Of a stretch of 64,000 nt of DNA, positions 27,822 to 36,295 are shown one piece after another (position 1 is the stretch's first letter; each line of letters starts with the position of its first letter). This DNA is from DSOI01 sp041394885. GTDB lineage: Bacteria; Acidobacteriota; Terriglobia; Bryobacterales; Bryobacteraceae. The stretch spans positions 248,001 to 312,000 of the forward strand of contig JAWKHI010000003.1 in NCBI GenBank assembly GCA_041394885.1, read 5' to 3'. Position numbers and translations under genes: made by a program. Under the pieces are notes generated by a model. It made no database searches and was not told the origin of the DNA. It saw only the letters and a program-made list of their open reading frames with translations.

Positions 27822-29670
27822 ACGGCGACAATCACTATCTCCGGAGGTGGCCAGGCCGAACGATTCCGGTGACTTCACCATTGGCGCGCCGAACTCGTGT
27901 CGTCGATCACCCTCTCTTTCGCAGCCAACACGGGAGGTCGAACCCCGCGACACGAGTTTCAGCGTGACCAACGTGGGCGAAGGCGGAGCCATCGCCTGGA
28001 CCGCTACCGACGACGCCCATGGCTGACTATCATGCCCGCCTCCGGCAACACGCCTGGAGCGGGTATCGCCGTCAGGCCGTAACCGGGCCCTGGCTCCGGC
28101 GACCTACAACGCGTCATCACTGTCACCGGAGCGGGTCAGTACGACGATCCCGGTACGTTCACGGTGGACGACGCGCCAAACCTCACCGCATTGCCCCTCT
28201 TTCTTTCGCCGCGACGTCCGGAGGACTAACCCCGCCACCAGACCTTGACGGTGACCAATGCCGGTGGCGGCGCCCAGTTGCATGGACCGCTACCCTGGCG
28301 CCCCCTGGCTGACCGTCAGTCCACCTTCGGGCAACACACCGTCCACGGGAATCGTGGTTGAAGCCCCACGGGAAGCCTGGCGCGGGAACCTACGCGGGCA
28401 TCACGGTCACGGGAGCGGCGCAGACACGAACGATTCCCGTGACATTACGATCAGCGCCACCCACGCTGACCGTAGCGCCCGTTCGCTCTCCTTCCGCTAC
28501 TACCGGGATCGGATCCCTCCGCGCAAGCCATCCTGTATCGAACACCGGCAGCGGTGGAGCAATCGCATGGACGGCGGTTAGCAGTGCGCCATGGCTCTCG
28601 ATCGAGCCCGCCGCCGGCGCGCCTTCCCCCTGGGCTCGCCGTCGCCGTACATCCGGCCGGTCTGTCAGCGGGTACTTATACGGGAGAGCTGACTTTCACC
28701 TCAACAGGTCCGGGCGGCACGCGCGTGGTCCCGTCTCTCTCACGTTTCCAACGCCGAAACCGCACGTGATACGCATCAATGCCGGAGGTTGGGAGACGCC
28801 GTTCCGACACGCAGGGCGCACTTGGCTGACGGATGCTACTACTCGGCAGGAACCGGTAACTCCTATGGCCCTTCTTTTGAAAACGGCGTTCAGGACGCGA
28901 TGCTGACACGGGCCGTGATAGCGTTTATGTGCCCGCGATCACCTACCAGATCCCGGCACGCGCTATCAGGTGAACTTGCACTTTGTCGAGACTACAATGA
29001 GCCGGGTATCCGCCGCTGTGTGCAGCAGAACGGCGTCACCGTGCTCGGATCTCGATTCCGAGCTGAAGTTCCGCGTTTCCGCGCCTCGTCAAGTCCCTTC
29101 CGTACCACCGTCACCAACGGGATCCTCGACTCAGATTCAGGCCACCGGATCGGCCACCGTCTCGATCAAGGTACCGCGAGCAGCGGATCGCTGCCTGACC
29201 TGGCAGTCAGGCCCGGATTCCTCGCTTTCTCAGCCTTTGCCGGAGGAGCCAATCCGCAGGCCGTTCTCGTGACGAACATCGGCGGGGGCGGCCATCGCCT
29301 GGACCGCGCCGACGATGCCGCATGGTTGAGCGTTTCGCCCGCCAGGGATCCACGCCCACACCGGCGTCACAGCACAGGTCAACGTCACGGGCCTCGGCGT
29401 CGGAACCTACGCGCGACGGTTTCGGTCTCCGGCGAAACGCGATCGGTTCGGTGACGTTGACCGTTTTGCCACCGAACGATCTATCCACCACGCCCTCCTC
29501 GCTGGTGTTCACGGTCCCAACGGACCCTGCCGAGCCCGCGCCTCATCTCGATCGCCAATCTCGGCGTGGGACCGATTCCTGGACCGCCGTCTCGAACCAA
29601 CCATGGCTCACGGTGTCACAACCCTCGCAGCACTCCGTTCAATCTGGTCCTGAGTGTCGATCAAGCGGGC
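27822..29670 (+). repeat. Second, indel-ridden copy of the tandem repeat (probable unpolished assembly artefact)
   Basis: This copy is 1849 bases long, a net 104 shorter than the first. The loss is spread as one- to few-base deletions across the whole length, with very few substitutions (for example CAGAGCC becomes CAGGCC, GACGTTC becomes GACTTC). No frame survives for more than a few hundred bases, so the 1.7 kb between 27812 and 29565 holds no credible gene of its own. Deletion-only divergence is the error pattern of raw long-read consensus, not of natural decay. The junction at about 27767-27821 is itself scrambled. Damage continues to about 29735, after which the frame is clean. Confidence 0.85.
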
Positions 29671-31794
29671 CTGGCTCCGGGGACGCACACGGGGACGTCA
29701 CCATCGCCTCCCAGGCGCGCTCTCCCCGACGTGGTCAACGTCTCGCTTACGGTCGAGCCTCCATCCGCGCTGTCCGCAGCGCCAGCCGGGCTCTCGTTCC
29801 AGGTGACCGCTGGCGCGCCTGATCCGCCCGCCAAGCTGGTACAGATTCAGAATTCCGGCGGTGGCTTTGTTCCGTGGACCGCGAGCACCACGGCCTCCTG
29901 GCTCAGCATCACGCCGAACTCCGGCTCTTCCGCCACGCTGAATGTGCCGAGCATCGCCGTGCGACCGCTCATCGCCGCCCTGCCGACCGGAACTCACAAC
30001 GCGTCAGTCATCGTGGGAACCACGACGCCGGGAGTGATCGGGGCGCCTGTGACGATTCCGGTCACGGTCACCGTGGATCCGGCCACTCCGCCGTCACTGA
30101 GCGTGAAGGCTGCCTCCATTTCGCAGTGGACCATCCTCGGTGGCGCCGATCCAGCGCCGGTGAGCCTCTCCGTCAACAATGCCGGGGGCGGCGGGCTACC
30201 TTGGTCGGCAACAGTGAGTCACCCGTGGATCGTGTTGTCGTCCGCCTCCGGAACGGCCCCATCGCTACCTTCGGTGCGATTGGTTACTGCGAGCTTACCG
30301 GTTGGAACGCACACCGGTTCGGTCACCTTCACCAGTCCCGGCGCACAGAATTCACCGGTTGTGATTCCAGTTTCGCTGATCGTCCACGCCTTCGGAACCA
30401 GTGGCCGCCAGTTCCATGCGTCGGCCGCAGGCAGCCCCTCGGGCGACGGATCGCTGGGCAACCCCTGGGACCTTGCAACGGTGCTGGGCTTGAACAGCGG
30501 CGCTGGACCGGGCGACATTGTCTGGGTGCATGGAGGCACGCACCGAAGCCCGAACGGCTACTTCAATGTACTGCTGGCGGGCAACGCGGCCAACCCGGTC
30601 ATCGTACGCCAGTATCCTGGCGAACGGGCTACGATCGAGGGCGGCCTGTATTGCTATGGCGCATACGCGTGGTTCTGGGGACTGGAGGTTGTCAGCGCTC
30701 CCGGCGTCAACCGTGGAGAGTCGTTTGTGGGCCCCATGGAGTCACTCGCGCCCGGGCAGCGCTTCATCAATATGGTGGTCCACGACAACAATAGTGGGAT
30801 CAATCTATGGTCCGCCGCGGTTGACGCGGAAGCGTACGGCAATGTCATCTTCAACAACGGCTATCATGACGGCAGTTCGCGCGGTCACGGCCACGGTATC
30901 TATACGCAGAACAGCACCGGACTCAAGACCATCCACGATAACATCGTGTTCAATACCTTCGGGTTCGGACTGCACGGCTATTCCACCGAAGCCGGCGCGG
31001 TGCGCAACTACGACGTCCGCCGGAACATCATATTCAACGCGGGCGTGCTCAATGCAAACCGGCCTCACTACGACAATATGTTCTTCGGTTCGGGTTCGGT
31101 AATGGAAAACATACACGTCGAAAACAACTATACTTTCCACACGCCCGCTGCCAGCAACGGACAGAGCCGTCTGAATTGGGGAGGTCAGTCGCGCGACATT
31201 GTCGTCCGTGGCAACCACTGGATCGGCGGGCATCTTGCCGTCGGGGTACAGGATTGGGACGATGTCGATTTCCGTAACAATATGACTTACACGGAGACCG
31301 GAACACAAGTCCTCATGACCACCTTGCCCACTCAGGATACGGGGCGTTACTTACTCGACTCGAACACCTACTACGGCGCCGATATCTTCAGCTTCAATGG
31401 CGTCTCCTACCCGTTCAACACATGGAAGATTCTGACCGGGAAAGACGCCGTGAGCGCCCGCAATCCTTCGCGGCCCGTGGGCGTGCAGACGTTCGTGCTG
31501 CCGAACAAGTATGAACGCGGCCGGGCCAACATCGTCGTCTACAACTGGGATGGAGCGGCTTCGGCGGCCGTGGACTTCTCCACGTTCCTCGCGCCTGGCG
31601 CCACCTATGAGGTCCGCAACGCGCAAAACTTCTTTGGTGCGCCGGTTGCCCAGGGTGTGTACGCCGGCGGATCAGTGAGCTTACCGATGACGGGCCTCAC
31701 GGCCGTGCCCGCGCAAGGGGCGAACGTGCCGAGCCAGCCGCTTCCCACCGGCCCCGAGTTCAACGTATTCGTGGTGTTGATGACCGGCCCTTGA
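29566..31794 (+). CDS. C-terminal part of the giant protein: two BACON domains and a parallel beta-helix
   Basis: In-frame homology begins around 29645 and is uninterrupted from about 29735; the displayed start is not a real one. It encodes the third and fourth BACON domains of the last unit (SALSAAPAGLSFQVTAG, PSLSVKAASISQWTILGG). A right-handed parallel beta-helix domain of about 400 residues then starts at GRQFHASAAGSPSGDGSLGN. That domain resembles pectate-lyase/NosD-like folds: DIVWVHGGTHRSPNGYFNV, RQYPGERATIEGG, repeated N-rich turns such as ENNYTFH and RGNHWIGG. Such domains bind or cleave polysaccharides. A C-terminal beta region (GRANIVVYNWDGAASAAVDF) ends the protein. It belongs to the same gene as 23342-27811. 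Confidence 0.75.
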   Translation: MGPIPGPPSRTNHGSRCHNPRSTPFNLVLSVDQAGLAPGTHTGTSPSPPRRALPDVVNVSLTVEPPSALSAAPAGLSFQVTAGAPDPPAKLVQIQNSGGGFVPWTASTTASWLSITPNSGSSATLNVPSIAVRPLIAALPTGTHNASVIVGTTTPGVIGAPVTIPVTVTVDPATPPSLSVKAASISQWTILGGADPAPVSLSVNNAGGGGLPWSATVSHPWIVLSSASGTAPSLPSVRLVTASLPVGTHTGSVTFTSPGAQNSPVVIPVSLIVHAFGTSGRQFHASAAGSPSGDGSLGNPWDLATVLGLNSGAGPGDIVWVHGGTHRSPNGYFNVLLAGNAANPVIVRQYPGERATIEGGLYCYGAYAWFWGLEVVSAPGVNRGESFVGPMESLAPGQRFINMVVHDNNSGINLWSAAVDAEAYGNVIFNNGYHDGSSRGHGHGIYTQNSTGLKTIHDNIVFNTFGFGLHGYSTEAGAVRNYDVRRNIIFNAGVLNANRPHYDNMFFGSGSVMENIHVENNYTFHTPAASNGQSRLNWGGQSRDIVVRGNHWIGGHLAVGVQDWDDVDFRNNMTYTETGTQVLMTTLPTQDTGRYLLDSNTYYGADIFSFNGVSYPFNTWKILTGKDAVSARNPSRPVGVQTFVLPNKYERGRANIVVYNWDGAASAAVDFSTFLAPGATYEVRNAQNFFGAPVAQGVYAGGSVSLPMTGLTAVPAQGANVPSQPLPTGPEFNVFVVLMTGP

Positions 31795-31800
31795 GCGGAT

Positions 31801-33249
31801 CTAGGAAAGCAATTTCGGCTCCACCCGGCCCGCGACGTCGGTCAACCGGAAGTCCCGTCCCATGTGCCGGAAGGTGAGCTTCTCATGGTTGAAGCCGAGC
31901 AGGGACAGCAGCGTCGCCTGCAGATCGTGCACATGCACCGGATTCTCCGTGATGTTCAGGCACAATTCGTCGGTTGAGCCATGCACGTACCCGCCGCGGA
32001 ATCCCCCGCCTGCCACCCACATCGAGAATGCATTCGGATGATGATCGCGCCCCGCGTTGCTCGGGTCACTCGGACGCCGCATCTCCACCATCGGCGTTCG
32101 CCCGAACTCTCCACCCCATACGATCGCCGTGTCTTCGAGTAACCCACGCTGTTTCAGATCCCGCACCAGCGCCGCGGTTGGCTTGTCGGAACGCCGGCAC
32201 CGTTCGGGAAGCTGCTTGTTCAACTCGCTGTGATGGTCCCAGCTTGCATCCATCATCAGGACGAACCGCACGCCACGCTCCACCAGACGCCGTGCCAGCA
32301 GGCAATTGGTGGCGAATTGCCGCTGTTCCTTATCCTTGCTGTTCACTCCGTACATTTCGAGAATCGACGCCGGCTCGTTGGAGAAATCGAGCAAATCCGG
32401 AGCCGACATCTGCATGCGGAAGGCGAGTTCGTACGAGGAAATCCGCGATGCGATCTCGTTATCGCCGGTGATATCGTGCCGATGCGCATTGAGCGCGCTC
32501 ACCGCGTCGAGGGTTTGCCGCTGCTGCGCCGGCGATATCTCGGGCGGTGTGGACAAGTACAAAATCGGGTCGCCGGTGTTGCGGAATACCGTTCCCTGAT
32601 AGTGGGAAGGCAGGAATCCGCTTCCGAAATTGCCGGAACCGCCGCTGGTTCCCCGTCCCGAAGTCAGCACCACGAACCCAGGCAGGTTTTGCGACTCGCT
32701 CCCCAACCCATACATCGCCCAAGCGCCCATGCTCGGACGCCCGAACTGAATCGACCCGGTGAACAGCAGCAGTTGACCCGGATGGTGATTGAACGCGTCG
32801 GTGTGCATCGAACGGATCAGTGTGATGTCATCGGCGCACGCGCCCAACTCCGGCAGCAGTTCCGAAAGTTCCATACCGCACTCGCCGCGCTTGTGAAAAT
32901 CGAACTGGGACGCCATCACCGCCGCCGACGGTTTGATGAACGCCAGTTTCATGTCCTTGGTCATCGACTCCGGAAGCGGCTGGCCGTGCCACTTCCGCAG
33001 GCCGGGCTTCGGGTCGAACAGTTCGTACTGGCTCGGCCCACCCTCCATGAACATGTAGATCACGTGCTTGGCCCGCGGCGCGAAATGCGGCAGCCGCGGC
33101 GCCAGCGGATTGGCTGTCAGCGCTCCGGCGGTGCTGGCCGCGGTGAGACCGTCGGCCGTGAGCAGGTCCGCCAGGGCGGCGACACCGATTCCGTTGGCGG
33201 CTTGCGCCAGAAAACGCCTGCGGTTCAGAGGAGCACGTTCGTTATTCAC
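31801..33249 (-). CDS. DUF1501 domain-containing protein
   Basis: 482 residues with a twin-arginine signal (NRRRFLAQAANGIGVAAL) at the N-terminus. DUF1501 features include HVIYMFMEGGPSQYELFDPKP, HHPGQLLLFTG, AWAMYGLGSESQNLPGFVVL, and IVWGGEFGRTP with DHHPNAFSMWVAGGG. The fold is of the alkaline-phosphatase/sulfatase superfamily, but the catalytic role is unknown. Its start overlaps the end of the PSD1 gene by eight bases. DUF1501 and DUF1549/DUF1553 genes are paired in Planctomycetes, Verrucomicrobia and Acidobacteria, where an extracytoplasmic catabolic role has been suggested. Confidence 0.92.
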   Translation of the reverse strand: MNNERAPLNRRRFLAQAANGIGVAALADLLTADGLTAASTAGALTANPLAPRLPHFAPRAKHVIYMFMEGGPSQYELFDPKPGLRKWHGQPLPESMTKDMKLAFIKPSAAVMASQFDFHKRGECGMELSELLPELGACADDITLIRSMHTDAFNHHPGQLLLFTGSIQFGRPSMGAWAMYGLGSESQNLPGFVVLTSGRGTSGGSGNFGSGFLPSHYQGTVFRNTGDPILYLSTPPEISPAQQRQTLDAVSALNAHRHDITGDNEIASRISSYELAFRMQMSAPDLLDFSNEPASILEMYGVNSKDKEQRQFATNCLLARRLVERGVRFVLMMDASWDHHSELNKQLPERCRRSDKPTAALVRDLKQRGLLEDTAIVWGGEFGRTPMVEMRRPSDPSNAGRDHHPNAFSMWVAGGGFRGGYVHGSTDELCLNITENPVHVHDLQATLLSLLGFNHEKLTFRHMGRDFRLTDVAGRVEPKLLS

Positions 33250-35725
33250 GGGTTAGAAACTCGTCCAGGTTCAGAAGCGCGCGGGCGACACCGGTCCAGG
33301 CCGTTCGCCCGGTGGCGGATCCTTCGCCTTGCCAGGCATCGAGCGTCTTCGCCATTACCTGTTTCTCAAAGTCGTCGGGAGCGCGCCCCAGCGCGAGAGT
33401 GAACGCCAAGCCGATCCTTGAATCGAAATCGGATCCGCCTTCGCGCAACACACGCGCAGCCAGCGCCTCCGCCGCTTCCAGAAACACCGGATCGTTCAGA
33501 AGATTCAACGCCTGAAGCGGCGTATTCGACCGTTGCCGCCGCGACGCCGCGACGTTGGAATCCGGGGCGTCGAAGTTCATCAACTGGGGATAGGGTGACG
33601 TCCGTTGGAAGTGAATATAGAGACCCCGCCGGTACTTGTCGGGCGCCGGACTGTCGAGCCAGCGGTCCGTGTCCCAGCGGTACGTCAGATCGGTTACTCC
33701 AGCCGGCTGCGGCGGAAACACGCTGTGCCCGCCCACCTTTGCATATAGAAGCCCCGCGGCCTGTAGTGCGGAATCGCGTACGGCCTCGGCCGGCAACCGC
33801 AGCCGGCTCTGACGGGCCAACAGCGAATTGTCCGGGTCCTTTTCGCTCAGCTCCGGCCGCGCCGTCGAGCGCTGGCGGTAGGTGGCAGACATCACGATCG
33901 CCTTATGCATCCGCTTGATCTTCCATCCGCCCGCGACGAAGTCCGCCGCCAGCCAGTCGAGCAGTTCGGGATGCGTCGGCGCCTCGCCCTGGAGCCCGAA
34001 GTCCTCGGACGTGCGCACCAGCCCGCGGCCGAAGAACTCCTGCCACATTCGATTCACCGCCACGCGCGCCGTCAGCGGATTGTCTGGCGAGGTGATCCAC
34101 CGCGCCAGATCCAGCCGGGTCGCGCGCCCCCGCGGATTGAAATTGGCGAGCGCCGCAGGAGGCGCCGGCGTCACCTCGATTCCACGGCGTTCCCAGTCCC
34201 CGCGCACATGCAGGTAGCTTGGTCCCGGATCGGGCTTGTCGTAGATGGCTGGACTCTGGCTGAGTTGCGGGTACGATTCCTTCAACGCGCGAAGCTTCTT
34301 CTTCAGGTCCTTGAACTTCAACTCGTTCCAGCGTTCCTTGGTCACCACGAAGTGGTACCAGTCGATGAAATAGTCAGTCAGGATTTCCTGCTGTTTGAAA
34401 TCACGCTTCGCGGGGTCAATCCAAAGATACCGGTGGCCGCCGTCGCTCATCTGGAATAGGACGTCATAAGTGATATCCCAATCGGTCCACTTACCCACGT
34501 TCTTGGCGGCGAGCCGGAGCTTGTCTTCCCAGGGCGGCATCAACTCCGTCACGTGGTACTCGTCGAGCAGCGCCCGCCGCTTCGCCATGTACTCCTCGTG
34601 CCTGGCTCGGTACGGATCCAATTCTCCCGCAAGCGGAGCGTCGATGTAATGTTCCTCCACGCTGTCGAAGAACGCGTACATCGAGTAGTAATCCTTCTGC
34701 GTCAGCGGGTCGTATTTGTGGTCATGGCATTGCGCGCATCCGAGCGTCAGTCCGAGCCAAACCGTGCTCACCGTGTTCACCCGATCCACGGTTTCCTCGA
34801 AAAACGTCTGCTCCAGCTTCACGCCGCCTTCCCGGTTTCGCAGTGTATTGCGATGGAAGCCGGTAGCCACCTTCTGCTCCACTGTGGCATTGGGAAGCAA
34901 GTCGCCCGCGATCTGCCAGGTGGTGAACCGGTCAAATGGCATATCCGCGTTCAGCGCCTCGATCACCCACTGACGCCAGCGCCAGGCATGAGGGCGCGGC
35001 AGGTCTTTCTCGTACCCGTCGGAATCCGCATAGCGCGCCAGATCCAGCCATTGCCGCGCCCAGCGCTCGCCGTAGTGCGGCGATTCGAGCAGCTGATCCA
35101 CAACCCGTTCGTAAGCATCGGGCTTCGTGTCCGCCACGAACGCGGCTATCGCTTGCGGCGTGGGTGGCAAACCCGTCAGATCCAGCGTCACACGCCGGAG
35201 GAGCGTCGCCTTGGATGCTCCCGGAGACGGCTGGATGGACTCGCGCTCGAGCCGCGCCAGGACAAAAGCGTCGATCGGATTACGGACCCAGCCCGCCTCG
35301 TTCACATCCGGGATCTTCGGTTGCCGCACCGGCGCGAAAGACCAGACGCTGCGTCTGGCCTTGCCGGACGCGACGAGGGCGCGCTTCGGCCATTCCGCCC
35401 CCGCGTCGATCCACGCCTTTAACGACGCTACTTCCGCGCTGCTCAGCTTCGATCCGGCCGGCGGCATCCGGAACCCCGGCTTCTCGCTCGTCACTCGCTC
35501 GATGAGGCGGCTGCCTGCCGCGTTGCCAGCCTCGATGGCCGCGCCCGAATAGCCACCCTTCAGCGCCGCGTCACGATCGTCCAGCCGCAGCCCGTTCATC
35601 TGTTGGGCAGCGCCATGGCACGCGAAGCATTTCTTATGAAAAATGGGCTCCACGTCGCGCGCAAAATCCACCGTCTCCGCGCGGAGGGCCATCGCGGCGA
35701 GAATAACGATCACAAGCCGGGACAC
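33242..35725 (-). CDS. PSD1 / Planctomycete cytochrome c domain protein (DUF1549 and DUF1553)
   Basis: 827 residues. It starts at a GTG at 35725 that shares one base with the TAG of the upstream rhodanese frame (TAGTG). A short signal peptide precedes a PSCyt1 domain with one c-type heme motif, CFACH, near residue 35. DUF1549 lies roughly at residues 145-350 (NPIDAFVLARLERESI, ARQWLDLARYADSDGYEKD, GLTLGCAQCHDHKYDP, the latter with a second CXXCH). DUF1553 follows at about 540-800 (WITSPDNPLTARVAVNR, SATYRQRS, NTPLQALNLLNDPVF). It is probably a periplasmic heme protein acting with the overlapping DUF1501 protein; substrate unknown. Confidence 0.92.
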   Translation of the reverse strand: MSRLVIVILAAMALRAETVDFARDVEPIFHKKCFACHGAAQQMNGLRLDDRDAALKGGYSGAAIEAGNAAGSRLIERVTSEKPGFRMPPAGSKLSSAEVASLKAWIDAGAEWPKRALVASGKARRSVWSFAPVRQPKIPDVNEAGWVRNPIDAFVLARLERESIQPSPGASKATLLRRVTLDLTGLPPTPQAIAAFVADTKPDAYERVVDQLLESPHYGERWARQWLDLARYADSDGYEKDLPRPHAWRWRQWVIEALNADMPFDRFTTWQIAGDLLPNATVEQKVATGFHRNTLRNREGGVKLEQTFFEETVDRVNTVSTVWLGLTLGCAQCHDHKYDPLTQKDYYSMYAFFDSVEEHYIDAPLAGELDPYRARHEEYMAKRRALLDEYHVTELMPPWEDKLRLAAKNVGKWTDWDITYDVLFQMSDGGHRYLWIDPAKRDFKQQEILTDYFIDWYHFVVTKERWNELKFKDLKKKLRALKESYPQLSQSPAIYDKPDPGPSYLHVRGDWERRGIEVTPAPPAALANFNPRGRATRLDLARWITSPDNPLTARVAVNRMWQEFFGRGLVRTSEDFGLQGEAPTHPELLDWLAADFVAGGWKIKRMHKAIVMSATYRQRSTARPELSEKDPDNSLLARQSRLRLPAEAVRDSALQAAGLLYAKVGGHSVFPPQPAGVTDLTYRWDTDRWLDSPAPDKYRRGLYIHFQRTSPYPQLMNFDAPDSNVAASRRQRSNTPLQALNLLNDPVFLEAAEALAARVLREGGSDFDSRIGLAFTLALGRAPDDFEKQVMAKTLDAWQGEGSATGRTAWTGVARALLNLDEFLTRE

Positions 35726-36159
35726 TAGTTTTTCGGCTTCTCCTCTTCCTTTTCCTTTTCACCCGCCTCCGGGTAGATCAACTCGTAGCCCTTTTCCTTC
35801 CACTCAGCCAAGCCACACGAACCCACGGTCTTATATCCCGCTTTGTCGAGCATGGCTGCCGCACGGGCAGCCCGTCCACCGCGGTTTCAGAGCGTGACGA
35901 CGACCGCTTCTTTCGGTATCTCTCCGATTCGTTTTTCCAGTTGGGAAAGGGGGATGTTCACGTATCCCTTGATCGTGCCCAGGTCCTTCAGTTCCTTTGG
36001 TTCCCGGACATCGAGGTAGAACAGCTTCCTTCCCGATTCGAGCAGCTTCTTCAGATCGTCGGCAGTCAATTGTTTCGACTGCCCCGATTCACTTTGCGCA
36101 CCAGAAAGCCACGTGGCGCCGGCTGCGCTGGCGCAGAGTTTGAGGAAAAGCCTTCGCAT
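35725..36159 (-). CDS. Rhodanese-like selenoprotein (in-frame TGA read as selenocysteine)
   Basis: Ordinary translation stops at a TGA at 35887-35889 after 90 residues. The same frame continues beyond it with rhodanese sequence (NRGGRAARAAAMLDKAGYKT, then GLAEWKEKGYEL) to a TAG at 35725, for 144 residues in total. The TGA sits at residue 91, exactly where rhodaneses have the catalytic Cys: it is followed by four residues and Arg (x-NRGG-R), like C-x4-R. The N-terminus is a signal peptide (about residues 1-20), then FYLDVREPKEL and GYVNIPLSQL, the standard rhodanese first half. A SECIS-like hairpin lies 14 bases after the TGA. The TAG overlaps the next gene's GTG, which supports readthrough as the true end. 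Selenocysteine rhodaneses are known in bacterial surveys. A Cys-to-TGA sequencing error is the main alternative. Confidence 0.75.
35854..35872 (-). promoter_or_regulatory. Putative bacterial SECIS hairpin for UGA recoding
   Basis: On the minus-strand RNA, GGCUGCC and GGCAGCC form a perfect seven-pair stem closing a five-base loop CGUGC. The stem starts 14 bases after the UGA. The loop G (second loop base) lies about 22 bases downstream of the UGA, within the 16-37 base window used for bacterial SECIS models, and a G is among the first two loop bases as those models require. A competing shorter hairpin (ACGGG/CCCGU) is possible. The element is inside the coding region, as expected in bacteria. 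Confidence 0.6.
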
Positions 36160-36295
36160 GCCTCCAGTATATGGCTATCGGAGGACGCATCGCCGCCGGC
36201 TTCTGGCTCGCTAGTACGGCCCTCTGCCCGGCGACGATGTAACGATTGCACGCGGTCAGAGGAGATCGGAGAGACCGCGGGTTAGAATCAGTATT

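Noticed and set aside
27826..29565. Several open frames of 60-220 codons with BACON or malectin fragments
   Set aside because: They are pieces of a second copy of 25.8-27.8 kb broken by deletions, not separate genes.
25814..29670. CRISPR-like or mobile repeat array
   Set aside because: Repeats are long protein-domain repeats plus one assembly-type duplication; no short direct repeats with spacers are seen.
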